Shown: positions 16,750 through 25,439 of the stretch, piece by piece
Layout: every line of letters starts with the position of its first letter
Numbering within the stretch: position 1 is the first letter of the stretch
Assembly (NCBI RefSeq): GCF_003369445.1
Contig: NZ_QRCU01000017.1
Span: 1 to 64,000 of the forward strand
Direction of reading: 5' to 3'
DNA from: Arthrobacter silvisoli
GTDB taxonomy: Bacteria > Actinomycetota > Actinomycetes > Actinomycetales > Micrococcaceae
DNA: 64,000 bases
Made by a program: the position numbers and the translations under genes
Notes under the pieces: model-generated
Told to the model about the DNA's origin: nothing
Seen by the model: only the letters and a program-made list of their open reading frames with translations
The model's database searches: none

Positions 16750-17556
16750 ATGCATATCTCCCGTTCGTTCCTCGGCAGTTCCAAGGTGAAGGCGGCAGGT
16801 CTCCTCGCTGCCGGTGCACTCGCCCTGACCGCCTGCGGTGGCGGCGCTCCTGCACCTGCAGCAAGCAGCTCCGGCTCGGTCAGCCTGATCAACGCAGGCA
16901 AGCTCACCGTCTGCTCCGACATCCCCTACGAGCCCTTCGAGTATCAGAAAGACGGCAAGATCGTCGGCTTTGACATCGACATCGCCAATGAACTGGCAAA
17001 GGACTTGAACGCCGAGCTCAACGTTGTGGACAGCTCTTTCGAGGCCATCGAAACCGGTACCGCGCTGACCGGCTGCGACGTTTCCATCTCTTCGATTTCC
17101 ATCACGGACACCCGCAAGAACGTCATGGACTTCTCCGACCCGTACCTGAACGACGACCTCACCCTCGTCGCCTCGGACGCCTCCGGCATCACGAACATCG
17201 ACAGCGCCAAGGGCAAGAAGGTGGGTGTGCAGCAGGCCACCACCGGCGCCGCGTACGCCAAGGACAAGGGCCTTGACGCACAGCAGTTCGAGGACACCGG
17301 CCTCCTGGTCCAGGCCCTCAAGGCAGGTACCATCGACGCCGCCCTGGGCAACCAGTCCGTGCTCGGCTACGCCATCAAGGACGACACCAAGTTCAAGCGC
17401 GTGGAGAACTACGCAACGGGTGAAAAGCTCGGCATCTCCATCAAGAAGGGCAACACCGCCATGGCCGAGAAGGTCAACGCGACCCTCAAGCGCCTCACCG
17501 ACGACGGAACCCTGAAGAAGCTCGAAACCACCTACTTCGGCGAAGCCGCAAAGTAG
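16750..17556 (+). CDS. Amino-acid ABC transporter substrate-binding lipoprotein
   Basis: A family-3 solute-binding protein of 268 residues. The signal peptide ends in LALTACGGG, a lipobox, so the protein is tethered to the outer face of the membrane. The mature part has LTVCSDIPYEPFEYQKDGKIVGFDIDIA, the canonical polar amino-acid binding start, then VSISSISITDTRKNVMDFSDPYL. The likely cargo is glutamine, glutamate, arginine or a related amino acid; the family alone cannot decide. A -10-like TACACT lies 45 bases upstream of the start. The permease and ATPase genes follow on the same strand. Confidence 0.92.
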   Translation: MHISRSFLGSSKVKAAGLLAAGALALTACGGGAPAPAASSSGSVSLINAGKLTVCSDIPYEPFEYQKDGKIVGFDIDIANELAKDLNAELNVVDSSFEAIETGTALTGCDVSISSISITDTRKNVMDFSDPYLNDDLTLVASDASGITNIDSAKGKKVGVQQATTGAAYAKDKGLDAQQFEDTGLLVQALKAGTIDAALGNQSVLGYAIKDDTKFKRVENYATGEKLGISIKKGNTAMAEKVNATLKRLTDDGTLKKLETTYFGEAAK

Positions 17557-17582
17557 TACGTCCGGCCTGAGACATACGCTGC

Positions 17583-17614
17583 GAGGCCCCGTGTGAGCGT
17601 CTGCACGGGGCCTC
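17583..17614 (+). other. Intercistronic hairpin between binding-protein and permease genes
   Basis: GAGGCCCCGTG (17583-17593) pairs with CACGGGGCCTC (17604-17614) around a 10-base loop. No T tract follows. Such hairpins commonly protect the 3' end of the binding-protein message or partly stop transcription, giving more binding protein than permease. Confidence 0.65.
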
Positions 17615-17642
17615 CGCCGCGCAACATGAATGTGAGAACACC

Positions 17643-18434
17643 ATGGCAATGACCGCACGTCAACGAGCCAAAACCAGCCTGTACGTCCAAGCAGGAATCT
17701 TCGTGGTGGCAATTGCCGCCCTGCTGCTGGCCACCGACTGGAAGACCATCAGCGCCAACGTCTTCAACTTCGGCAGGATCGGCCCGATGTTCCCCGGGAT
17801 CTTCACCGCCGGGTTAGTCAATACGCTGATCTACACAGCGCTCGGCTTCATCGTGGGCCTCTCCGGCGGTTTGCTGCTGGCCCTCATGAAGCTTTCCACC
17901 TTCCCGCTTTACCGCTGGATCGCCACCGGCTACATCGAGTTCTTCCGTGGCATCCCCGCCCTTCTGGTCTTCATCGCCTTCGGCTACGGCGTCCCGCTGG
18001 CCTTCGGCGTGCAGTGGCCCATCTTCGTGGTGGTGATGGTGTCTCTGGGCATGGTGGCAGCGGCCTACATCGCCGAAACACTGCGCGCCGGCCTCCAAGC
18101 GGTCCCCAAGGGACAGCTGGAAGCGGCCCGCTCCCTGGGCATGCCACAGTGGCGGGCAATGGTGACCATCATCATCCCGCAGGCCTTCAAGATCGTGTTG
18201 CCGCCGCTGACCAACGAGATCATCCTGCTGACCAAGGACTCCTCCCTGATCTACGTGCTGGGCCTGACCGCGTCCCAGTACGAACTCACCAAGTTCGGCC
18301 GCGACGGCATCTCCAGCCTCGGCGCCGGTCTGACTCCCCTCCTGGTGGCAGGCGCGTTCTACCTCGTGGTCACCATCCCGTTGAGCCTCTTGGCCCGGAA
18401 GTTCGAAAGCCGCAGCGCGCGGACCAAGCGATAG
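17643..18434 (+). CDS. Amino-acid ABC transporter permease
   Basis: A 263-residue inner-membrane subunit of the HisM/GlnP type. An N-terminal helix near residues 15-30 is followed by a typical permease core. The cytoplasmic loop that contacts the ATPase reads [23 protein letters not shown], matching the EAA motif. A single permease gene implies a homodimer in the membrane. It starts at ATG 17643, 86 bases after the binding-protein gene, and ends 10 bases before the ATPase gene. Confidence 0.92.
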   Translation: MAMTARQRAKTSLYVQAGIFVVAIAALLLATDWKTISANVFNFGRIGPMFPGIFTAGLVNTLIYTALGFIVGLSGGLLLALMKLSTFPLYRWIATGYIEFFRGIPALLVFIAFGYGVPLAFGVQWPIFVVVMVSLGMVAAAYIAETLRAGLQAVPKGQLEAARSLGMPQWRAMVTIIIPQAFKIVLPPLTNEIILLTKDSSLIYVLGLTASQYELTKFGRDGISSLGAGLTPLLVAGAFYLVVTIPLSLLARKFESRSARTKR

Positions 18435-18444
18435 GCAGGAAGCC

Positions 18445-19251
18445 ATGAACGACGTCGAAACCACCAACCCCGGCGGTACCCAGACGGTGCACGCCGCCGG
18501 CGTGTCAATCAAGGACCTCCGCAAATCCTACGGCTCCAACGAAGTCCTCAAGGGCATCAGCCTGGAAGTACGGCCGGGCGAGGTCGTCTGCCTGATCGGT
18601 CCCTCCGGGTCCGGCAAGTCCACCCTGCTGCGCTGCGTGAACCTGCTCGAACAGCCCAACGAAGGCGCCATCCAGGTGGGCGGCTTCGAAGCCACCGACC
18701 CGGACGTGGACATCGACAAGATGCGCCGCAAAGTAGGCATGGTCTTCCAGCAGTTCAACCTCTTCCCGCACCTTGACGTGCTGCGGAACTGCACTATTGC
18801 CCAGACCAAGGTGCTCAAGCGCTCCCAGGGCGAAGCTGACAAGATCGCCCAGGCGAACTTGGAACGTGTTGGCCTGGGGCACCTCGCCAAGCGCTTCCCT
18901 GACCAACTCTCCGGCGGGCAGCAGCAGCGCGTAGCCATCGCCCGTGCGCTCAGCATGAACCCCGAGCTGATGCTCTTCGACGAGCCCACCTCGGCGCTCG
19001 ACCCCGAAACGGTCGGCGACGTGCTCGCCGTCATGCGCAAGCTCGCCCGCGAAGGCATGACCATGCTCGTGGTCACTCACGAAATGGCCTTCGCCCGCGA
19101 AGTAGCCGACCGTGTGGTCTTCATGGACGGCGGCGTGGTGGTCGAGGAAGGCGTAGCCGAGCGCGTCATCGGCGCCCCACAGCAGCCACGTACGCAGGAG
19201 TTCCTGCGCCGGGTCCTGGATCCCACTCACATCGAGGTCGCGGAAGACTAA
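18445..19251 (+). CDS. Amino-acid ABC transporter ATP-binding protein
   Basis: A 268-residue ATPase of the GlnQ/HisP type that powers the importer encoded just upstream. Motifs in order: Walker [10 protein letters not shown] (about residue 52), Q-loop [10 protein letters not shown], signature LSGGQQQR, Walker [14 protein letters not shown] and switch histidine VVTHEM. The N-terminal 18 residues before [12 protein letters not shown] are extra and probably flexible. AGGA precedes the ATG. The last gene of a three-gene operon, it is closed by a strong hairpin two bases after the stop. Confidence 0.95.
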   Translation: MNDVETTNPGGTQTVHAAGVSIKDLRKSYGSNEVLKGISLEVRPGEVVCLIGPSGSGKSTLLRCVNLLEQPNEGAIQVGGFEATDPDVDIDKMRRKVGMVFQQFNLFPHLDVLRNCTIAQTKVLKRSQGEADKIAQANLERVGLGHLAKRFPDQLSGGQQQRVAIARALSMNPELMLFDEPTSALDPETVGDVLAVMRKLAREGMTMLVVTHEMAFAREVADRVVFMDGGVVVEEGVAERVIGAPQQPRTQEFLRRVLDPTHIEVAED

Positions 19252-19252
19252 C

Positions 19253-19301
19253 GGTTTGGACCGCGGCCGTGTTTCCGGGCGCAGGGGCCGCGGTCCAAAC
19301 C
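19253..19301 (+). terminator. Terminator of the amino-acid ABC operon
   Basis: GGTTTGGACCGCGGCC (19253-19268) pairs perfectly with 19286-19301, a 16-base-pair stem with a 17-base loop. No T run follows. Confidence 0.75.
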
Positions 19302-19724
19302 AGAGTTGAAATTCAGGGGTCAGGCAAAGCCAGGAGGCCCGAAATATTCTCAACCTGCCCCGAAAACATAATCAAATCCTGTTTTTCGTTTTGCTCCTAT
19401 TTCCGTTGACACGCTACACCGCTAGCTGGAACAATCCGACTACACCAAACCCTCAGCACGCGGTCACCACGGAATTCCTCAGCCGCGTTCTCTAAATCGC
19501 AGGATTGACAGCCGCCTCCGGGAATCCATGGGCGACTACCTATTTGTGCATCGCAAACCTGGGCCGCGCGTTTGGCCTTACTCTCGGACGTCGCACAATT
19601 CCGAGGGAGCGAACGAGCGACAACAATTGCGTCGCAACAATTTTGAATACAGGATTGATTGACAGTCGTTCAAGATGATGCAAGGATCTGGATTCCAACC
19701 GGACTTCAAAATTTGGGGGATACA
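19302..19724. other. Gene-free, comparatively AT-rich region before the crystallin-fold gene
   Basis: I see no protein gene here. The base composition is visibly less GC-rich than the flanks. The sequence holds TTGACA at several places (near 19406, 19504 and 19659), the last with a usable -10 (see the promoter entry). It looks like the left part of an acquired segment that ends near 20205. Confidence 0.5.
19659..19687 (+). promoter_or_regulatory. Candidate promoter of the crystallin-fold gene
   Basis: TTGACA (19659-19664), a 17-base spacer and AAGGAT (19682-19687) give a sigma-70-like promoter. Transcription would start about 30 bases before the chosen TTG start. The open reading frame formally begins at the TTG inside this -35 box, which is why I did not use that start. 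Confidence 0.4.
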
Positions 19725-20084
19725 TTGAAAGTGGGTCGTTTAGTTTCATCAGCGCTGGTTAGCATCGTATTAGGCCTAGGAGTTCCGCTCGTTGCTGCGA
19801 CTGCGGCCAACGCCACGACCATGGTGCAATGCGGAACCCGTACCGATTACCTCAAAATAACGCAGTTCAATGGTCAGAGCGACTGCTTTGCCTACGCCGG
19901 ATTGACTATCATCCCGCCCCAACTCAGACAGTCTATTGCCAGAATTTCAAGTGGAAATAACGCGATAACAGTGACTTACTATTCGGGCGGCTTTTCCGAC
20001 GGGTCATTTTACCTCGGGAAATGGTCATCTTGGTCAAATCCAAATCCGACCGGAATTTGGATCAAGAGCATCACGATTCACTGA
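19725..20084 (+). CDS. Small secreted beta/gamma-crystallin-fold protein (killer-toxin-like)
   Basis: A 119-residue exported protein. I chose TTG 19725, four bases after a GGGGGA ribosome binding site; GTG 19731 is an alternative. The signal peptide is a hydrophobic stretch LVSSALVSIVLGLGVPLVAATA, about residues 5-26, with likely cleavage at ANA. The mature part has CGTRTDYLKI, a second cysteine in SDCFAYAG, SGNNAITVTYYSGG and LGKWSSW. This pattern resembles the Streptomyces single-domain crystallins that include the SKLP killer-toxin-like protein and the metalloproteinase inhibitor SMPI. Either an antimicrobial or a protease-inhibitor role is possible. GC is about 50% over 19801-20040 by my count, well below the neighbours, which suggests acquisition. 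Confidence 0.65.
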   Translation: MKVGRLVSSALVSIVLGLGVPLVAATAANATTMVQCGTRTDYLKITQFNGQSDCFAYAGLTIIPPQLRQSIARISSGNNAITVTYYSGGFSDGSFYLGKWSSWSNPNPTGIWIKSITIH

Positions 20085-20161
20085 TGATGCCTCATATAGG
20101 CAAGCTAAGGCTGGAGTCATCGACCGATTTGCTACTCAGTGAGCCTATTGTATAGAGCATT

Positions 20162-20204
20162 GAATGCCCTGTTGTTTTCGCAAGGTGGAGACAACAGGGC
20201 ATTC
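20162..20204 (+). terminator. Terminator after the crystallin-fold gene
   Basis: GAATGCCCTGTTGT (20162-20175) pairs with ACAACAGGGCATTC (20191-20204). It may serve both this gene and the arabinose operon coming from the other side. Confidence 0.7.
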
Positions 20205-20335
20205 ACTGTACATTTCGGGTTCAAACGCAGAGTTCGATCTCGCCGGAGCGCGGGCGCCTCTGACTTCGAGCGGTATGCAAGGAAAGGCCCTGCAGGATTG
20301 ACTGGTCCGCGGATTAGCTGGCTCAGGCCGCCCGG

Positions 20336-21250
20336 TCACACCGCGAAAATAGTCCACGCCGTGCTGTGCGTGGCGCCTGCTTCGAGCCGCACGAGGTCCG
20401 TTCCGCTGTTGAAGGCGTCCGGGGGGCAGCTCATGGGTTCCACGGCCAGGCCCAGGCGGTTCAGCGCCGGGGCTTCCTTGTCCGCGGTGTGGATCTGCAG
20501 CCACCGGCAGCTGCTGTCCCAGGACATCCCGACGCCGGTCCCGCCGGGGTCCCGGACGAGCACTCGGGCCTGGCCGCCGCCGTCGAACGCGATGTCCGTG
20601 AAGGCGTGGTCAATCTCGGTGGCGCCGATGGCGCGGGGCGACCGGAAGTCGAAGGCGTGGCCCTCCACGCTGCGCGTTTCCTTGGGCAGCAGGCGATCCG
20701 GGGTGACTTCCAGGCATGCCCCGGCCGGGATTTCCAGGATCCACTGGTCCAGGGGCGACGGGCCTGCCACCAGGTACGGGTGCGGGCAGACGCCGTACGG
20801 CGCGGCCGTACGGCCAAGGTTCGCCGCGGTGACGGCGATCCGCAGGCCGGCGTCCGTCAGCCGGTATTCGACGGCGAGGCGCAGCGCGTGCGGGTATCCC
20901 GCCGTCGGCGCGGGTGAACAGGAAAGGGTGACGGCGGATTCCTCCTGCGAATCAAGGGTCCAGTCCAGTTCGAACAGAAAGCCGTGGAGGGCGCAGCTCC
21001 GGGCGGGCTCGTTGATCGGGACGTGGTATTCGACGCCGTCGAAGGTGTATTGACCGTCGGCGATCCGGTTGGGCCAGGGCGCGGCGATGATGCCGCGGTA
21101 GTCGGGGATCGGCCCGCCGGCGGGGAACGGGACCACGATGTCCCGTTCCCCGTGCCGGAGTTCGCGCAGGGCCGCGGCGCGTGCCGTGATGACGGCGCTG
21201 TACTCCCCCGAGCGGATGCGGTATTCGTTCACGGTGTTTTGCCTGGTCAC
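20336..21250 (-). CDS. Aldose 1-epimerase family protein
   Basis: A GalM-type mutarotase of about 300 residues that interconverts the alpha and beta anomers of a sugar. Motifs include YRGIIAAPWPNRIADGQYTF, CALHGFLFELDW with the active-site histidine, APYGVCPHPYLVAG with the second histidine, and VEPMSCPPDAF carrying a C-terminal acidic catalytic site. It is the last gene of the arabinose operon, so L-arabinose or a similar pentose is the likely substrate. The start is uncertain: GTG 21250 is used here, GTG 21232 is shorter, and GTG 21268 would overlap the araA stop as GTGA. Confidence 0.88.
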   Translation of the reverse strand: MTRQNTVNEYRIRSGEYSAVITARAAALRELRHGERDIVVPFPAGGPIPDYRGIIAAPWPNRIADGQYTFDGVEYHVPINEPARSCALHGFLFELDWTLDSQEESAVTLSCSPAPTAGYPHALRLAVEYRLTDAGLRIAVTAANLGRTAAPYGVCPHPYLVAGPSPLDQWILEIPAGACLEVTPDRLLPKETRSVEGHAFDFRSPRAIGATEIDHAFTDIAFDGGGQARVLVRDPGGTGVGMSWDSSCRWLQIHTADKEAPALNRLGLAVEPMSCPPDAFNSGTDLVRLEAGATHSTAWTIFAV

Positions 21251-21264
21251 AGCCCGGTGCCCGG

Positions 21265-22785
21265 TCACAGCCCGCCTGCCAGCTTGTAGTAGGCGGCGTT
21301 CCAGGCGAGTTCCTTCTTGAACTGTTTGATGGTGGTGCCCTCGTCGATGGTCAGGAGTTCGGTCTTGGCGATCTCGGCGAAGTCCTCGAACACGTCCAGG
21401 CCCACCTGCGTGGACAATACCGTGTGGTGGGCCGCGCCGGCGGTGAGCCACGCGGCGGCAGAGGTGGCGAAATCGGGCTTCGGTTCCCAGAGCGCCCGCG
21501 CCACCGGCAGGTTGGGCAGCGGCTGCTCGAGGTCGACGACGTCAACGGCGTTCGCCACGAGACGGAAGCGGTCGCGCATGTCGGACAGCGCGACGACGAC
21601 GCCGGGGCCCGCGTCGGTGTCGAACACCATCCGGACCGGGTCTTCCTTGCCGCCGATGCCGAGCGGGTGGATCTCGACGCGCGGCTTGGCGGCGGTCAGG
21701 GACGGGCAGACTTCGAGCATGTGGGCGCCGAGGATCTTCTCCGAGCCGGGCGCGAGGTGGTAGGTGTAGTCCTCCATCAGGGAGGCCCCGCCGGGCAGCC
21801 CGGCGCCCATCACCTTGGCGGCGCGGACCAGGATGGCAGTCTTCCAGTCACCCTCGGCGCCGAAGCCATAGCCGTCGGCCATGAGCCGCTGCACAGCCAT
21901 GCCGGGGAGCTGCCGGAGCTCGCCCAGATCCTCGAAGGAGGTGGTGAAGGCCGCGGAGCCGTTGGCTTCCAGGAAGGACCGCAGGCCCAGTTCGATCCGG
22001 GCGCTGTAGCGCAGCGATTCGTGGCGGGCGCCGCCCGCCGTGAGCTCCGGCGCCACGTCGTAGAGGCGCTCGTACTCGGCAACCAGGGCGTCGACGTCGG
22101 ACTCCGCCGCCGCGTGGACAGCGTCGGCGAGTTCGTTGACCGACCAGGTGTTGACCGAGACGCCGAAGCGCAGCTCGGCTTCGGTCTTGTCGCCCTCGGT
22201 GACCGCGACGTTGCGCATGTTGTCACCGAAGCGGGTCAGCTTCAGGGCGCGGACGGCGGCCCAGCCCGCGGCGGCCCGCTGCCAGGTGCCGAGCTGGCGG
22301 GCGACTTTCGGGTTGGAGGCGTGGCCCACGACGGTCTTGCGCGGCACGCCCAGGCGGGACTGGATGTAGCCGAATTCGCGGTCGCCGTGGGCTGCCTGGT
22401 TGAGGTTCATGAAGTCGAAGTCGATGTCCGCCCAGGGCAGGTCCCGGTTGGCCTGGGTGTGCAGGTGGAGCAGCGGCTTGCGGAGCAGGTCCAGGCCCTG
22501 GATCCACATCTTGGCCGGGCTGAAGGTGTGCATCCAGGCGGTCACGCCGATCACCGAGTCGTCCGAGTTCGCTTCCAGGGCGGTGCGGCGGATGGCGTCC
22601 GAATCGGTCAGCACGGGCTTCCAGACGAGCTTGACCGGCACCTCGGAGGAGGCGTTCAGGAGCTCGGCGATTTCCCGGGACTGGGCAGCCACCTGCTTCA
22701 GGACGTCCTCACCGTAGAGGTGCTGGCTGCCGGTGAGGAACCAGACTTCGTAATGGTCCAGGGACGTGGTGTTGGCGGTGGGCAT
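21265..22785 (-). CDS. araA: L-arabinose isomerase
   Basis: Converts L-arabinose to L-ribulose. The 506 residues contain [19 protein letters not shown] near the start, [50 protein letters not shown] with a metal-binding glutamate, and [15 protein letters not shown] with the second metal-binding glutamate. Length equals the usual 500-residue family size. AAGGAG precedes the ATG at 22785. It is part of the minus-strand order regulator, araB, araD, araA, galM. Confidence 0.96.
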   Translation of the reverse strand: MPTANTTSLDHYEVWFLTGSQHLYGEDVLKQVAAQSREIAELLNASSEVPVKLVWKPVLTDSDAIRRTALEANSDDSVIGVTAWMHTFSPAKMWIQGLDLLRKPLLHLHTQANRDLPWADIDFDFMNLNQAAHGDREFGYIQSRLGVPRKTVVGHASNPKVARQLGTWQRAAAGWAAVRALKLTRFGDNMRNVAVTEGDKTEAELRFGVSVNTWSVNELADAVHAAAESDVDALVAEYERLYDVAPELTAGGARHESLRYSARIELGLRSFLEANGSAAFTTSFEDLGELRQLPGMAVQRLMADGYGFGAEGDWKTAILVRAAKVMGAGLPGGASLMEDYTYHLAPGSEKILGAHMLEVCPSLTAAKPRVEIHPLGIGGKEDPVRMVFDTDAGPGVVVALSDMRDRFRLVANAVDVVDLEQPLPNLPVARALWEPKPDFATSAAAWLTAGAAHHTVLSTQVGLDVFEDFAEIAKTELLTIDEGTTIKQFKKELAWNAAYYKLAGGL

Positions 22786-22818
22786 GGTGTCTCCTTGACG
22801 TTCGTGGGGGCGGACGCT

Positions 22819-22870
22819 TAGCGGCCTGGTGCTTGGGCCTAGCGGCCCGGTTGCTTGGGCCTAGCGGCCG
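22819..22870. repeat. Tandem 21/22-base repeat carrying the araD stop region
   Basis: TAGCGGCC(C/T)GGT(T)GCTTGGGCC occurs as a 21-base unit (22819-22839) and a 22-base unit (22840-22861). A third partial copy (22862-22870) lies inside the end of araD. On the coding strand the repeated core GGCCGCTAG is the araD stop codon with its flank. It looks like slippage duplication of the gene end. Confidence 0.75.
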
Positions 22871-23553
22871 TAGACGTTCTGGTAGCGCTCGTAGAGGGAG
22901 TCGATCTTGGCCCCGTCGATGGGCATGGGCTCGCCGAGCTGCCGTGCGATATGCACCGTGCGGGCCACCTCTTCGCACATGACGGCGGCCTTGACGGCGG
23001 CGCGGGCGTCCTTGCCGATGGTGAAGGGGCCGTGGTTCTGCATCAGGACGGCGGGCGAATTGGATGCCGAGAGGGTGTCCACGATGCCGCGGCCGATCGA
23101 GTCGTCGCCGATCAGCGCGAAGGGGCCCACCGGGATGGATCCGCCGAATTCGTCGCCCATCATGGTCAGCACGCACGGGATTTCCTCGCCGCGCGCCGCC
23201 CAGGCCGTGGCGTACGTGGAGTGCGTGTGGACCACTCCGCCCACCTCGGGCATGTTCCGGTACACGTAGGCGTGGGCAGCGGTGTCCGAGGACGGGGAGA
23301 GCCCGGGATTCCCCCAGTAAGCCGTTCCGTCACCGTCCACCGGAGTCCCGTGCAGGTCGGTGACCACCATCAATTCGGGCGCCAGCTCGTCGTAGGAGAC
23401 GCCCGAGGGCTTGATGACCATCAGCTCATGGCCGGGGATACGCCCGGAGATGTTCCCCGCAGTCCACACGACCAGTTCGTAGCGGGTCAGCTCGGAATGC
23501 AGGGCGCAGACGTCCCGGCGGACGGTGGCAATGGATTCCAGCAAAGTGCTCAT
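22861..23553 (-). CDS. araD: L-ribulose-5-phosphate 4-epimerase
   Basis: Turns L-ribulose 5-phosphate into D-xylulose 5-phosphate, which enters the pentose phosphate pathway. The 230-residue product is a class II aldolase-fold protein: TAGNISGRIPGHELMVIKPSG at the phosphate site, then VGGVVHTHSTYATAWAA with the zinc-binding histidines, and a later MQNHGPFTIG. Length matches the E. coli enzyme (231). The ATG overlaps the araB stop by four bases. A fuculose-phosphate aldolase would look alike, but the araB/araA neighbours settle the role. Confidence 0.94.
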   Translation of the reverse strand: MSTLLESIATVRRDVCALHSELTRYELVVWTAGNISGRIPGHELMVIKPSGVSYDELAPELMVVTDLHGTPVDGDGTAYWGNPGLSPSSDTAAHAYVYRNMPEVGGVVHTHSTYATAWAARGEEIPCVLTMMGDEFGGSIPVGPFALIGDDSIGRGIVDTLSASNSPAVLMQNHGPFTIGKDARAAVKAAVMCEEVARTVHIARQLGEPMPIDGAKIDSLYERYQNVYGR

Positions 23554-25319
23554 GCGGGGACTCCCGCTTCGTGTGCGGCGAGCGCTGCGTCCGCGGGTTC
23601 GACGGCGGCGCCCGCGTCGAACCCGGCCCGGGCCTTGCGCTGGATCGCCTTGAGCCGGTGCATCACCTCGTTGCTTCCCCGGCCGAAGTAGTCATGGAGG
23701 GCGCGGTACTCGCGGAACAGTTCCTCGTAGGCTGCCACGTTCTCCGGGATCGGGGTGTACACCGCGCCTGGTTCCGCACCCATGGCGGCCGCCGCAGCCC
23801 TGATGTCGGGGTAACTGCCGGCGGCGACGGCGGCATGGATGGCCGAACCCAGGGCCGGGCCCTGCGCGGAGCCGATCGTGGAAAGCTGCAGGCCGGTGAC
23901 GTCAGCGTAGATCTGCATGAGGAGCCGGTTCTTCAGCAGGCCGCCGGCCACGATGAATTCCTGCACCGGAACGCCTGAGTCCCGGAACGCGTCCACGATG
24001 GTGCGGGTGCCGAAGGCCGTGGCCTCCAGGAGCGCCCGGTAGATGTCTTCCGGCCGGGTGGCCAGGGTCTGGCCGACGATCACGCCGGAAAGTTCGTGGT
24101 CCACCAGCACGGAGCGGTTGCCGGAGTGCCAGTCGAGTGCCACGAGGCCGTGCTCACCGATGGCCTGCCCGGACGCGAGCGAGGTCAGGTATTCGTGGAT
24201 GTCCTGGCCCGCCGCGGCGGCAGCCTGGTGGTATTCCGGCGGCACCCCGTACTTGGTGAACCAGCCGAAGATATCGCCGACGCCGGACTGGCCGGCTTCA
24301 TAGCCCCAGAGGCCGTCCACGATTCCGCCGTCCACCACGCCGCACATGCCGGGAACCTCATGGAGCCCGGCGCCGTTCATGACGTGGCAGGTGGAGGTGC
24401 CCATGATGGCCACGAGCTGGCCCGGTTCGACTGCCTTGGCCGCGGGGGCGGTGACGTGTGCGTCCACGTTGCCCACTGCCACGGCGATGCCTTCCGGCAG
24501 TCCGGTCCAGGCTGCGGCCTCGGCGGTCAGGTAGCCGGCGGCGTGGCCGAGGCGGCCGATGGTGTGCTCCAGTTTACTGCTGACGAAGTCCCTGAACTGC
24601 GGGTTCAGCGCGGCGAGGAAGTCTTCCGAAGGGTAGCTGCCGTCCTGGTAGATGCCTTTGTAGCCGGCGGTGCAGGCGTTCCGGACGTAGCTGCCGCACA
24701 GCTGCCAGACGATCCAGTCCGCGGCTTCCACCCAGTGGTCCATCGCCGCGTAGGCTTCGGGGTCCTCTTCGAGCAACTGGAGGCCCTTGGCGAATTCCCA
24801 TTCGGAGGAGATCAGCCCGCCGTAGCGCGGCAGCCAGCCCTCCCCGCGTTCGGCGGCGAGGGCGTTAATCCGGTCCGCCTGGGCCTGCGCTGCGTGGTGC
24901 CGCCACAGCTTCACATAGGCGTGCGGGCGGTTCGCGAAACCCGGTACCTCGTTCAGCGGGGTGCCGTCCGCCGTGACGGGCACCATGGTGCAGGCGGTGA
25001 AGTCCGTGGCGATCCCGACGACGGCGGCGGGGTCGATCCCGGCGTCGGCAATCGCGGCCGGAACCGCGTGCCGGAGCACCTCACGATAGTCCTGTGGCAC
25101 CTGCAGCGCCCATTCGCCGGGAAGCCGGGCGGCCGTTCCCCCTGTTACGCCCGCTACGTCCGCGGGAAGCGCGTCGGTGACCACCGCGTGCGGGTAGTCG
25201 AACACCCCGCTGCCGAGTTCCTTGCCGTCCCGGACCCGCACCACAACGGCCCGGCCGGACAGGGTGCCGTAGTCCACCCCGATGACATACTTTTCGCTGC
25301 CGTCTGCAGTGACGTCCAT
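23550..25319 (-). CDS. araB: Ribulokinase
   Basis: Phosphorylates L-ribulose with ATP. The 589 residues are a FGGY-family kinase: VIGVDYGTLSGRAVVV (P-loop of the ASKHA fold) near residue 14, GIATDFTACTMVPV, and TSTCHVMNGAGLHEVPGMCGVVDGG in pieces. In the C-terminal half IVAGGLLKNRLLMQIYADVTG and the final GSAQGPALGSAIHAAVAAG complete the ATP site. The DFTAC and GTLSGR residues are typical of ribulokinase as opposed to xylulokinase. First structural gene of the ara operon; a LacI-type operator lies 46 bases upstream. Confidence 0.95.
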   Translation of the reverse strand: MDVTADGSEKYVIGVDYGTLSGRAVVVRVRDGKELGSGVFDYPHAVVTDALPADVAGVTGGTAARLPGEWALQVPQDYREVLRHAVPAAIADAGIDPAAVVGIATDFTACTMVPVTADGTPLNEVPGFANRPHAYVKLWRHHAAQAQADRINALAAERGEGWLPRYGGLISSEWEFAKGLQLLEEDPEAYAAMDHWVEAADWIVWQLCGSYVRNACTAGYKGIYQDGSYPSEDFLAALNPQFRDFVSSKLEHTIGRLGHAAGYLTAEAAAWTGLPEGIAVAVGNVDAHVTAPAAKAVEPGQLVAIMGTSTCHVMNGAGLHEVPGMCGVVDGGIVDGLWGYEAGQSGVGDIFGWFTKYGVPPEYHQAAAAAGQDIHEYLTSLASGQAIGEHGLVALDWHSGNRSVLVDHELSGVIVGQTLATRPEDIYRALLEATAFGTRTIVDAFRDSGVPVQEFIVAGGLLKNRLLMQIYADVTGLQLSTIGSAQGPALGSAIHAAVAAGSYPDIRAAAAAMGAEPGAVYTPIPENVAAYEELFREYRALHDYFGRGSNEVMHRLKAIQRKARAGFDAGAAVEPADAALAAHEAGVPA

Positions 25320-25364
25320 GAATCCTCCAAGAAATGCCGCCCGCCGCTTCGCGGACTGACACTA

Positions 25365-25380
25365 TTGTGAGCGCTAACAA
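25365..25380. promoter_or_regulatory. LacI-family operator in front of araB
   Basis: TTGTGAGC-GCTAACAA is a near-perfect palindrome with the central CG pair typical of LacI-family sites. It lies between the regulator gene and araB, 46-61 bases before the araB start. It is most likely bound by the adjacent regulator and relieved by arabinose or a derivative. Confidence 0.75.
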
Positions 25381-25439
25381 ATTGCCCGTCAAGTACCACA
25401 TTGAGCCGTCAAGTGCCGCTCGTCACTGCGTCACGGGAG

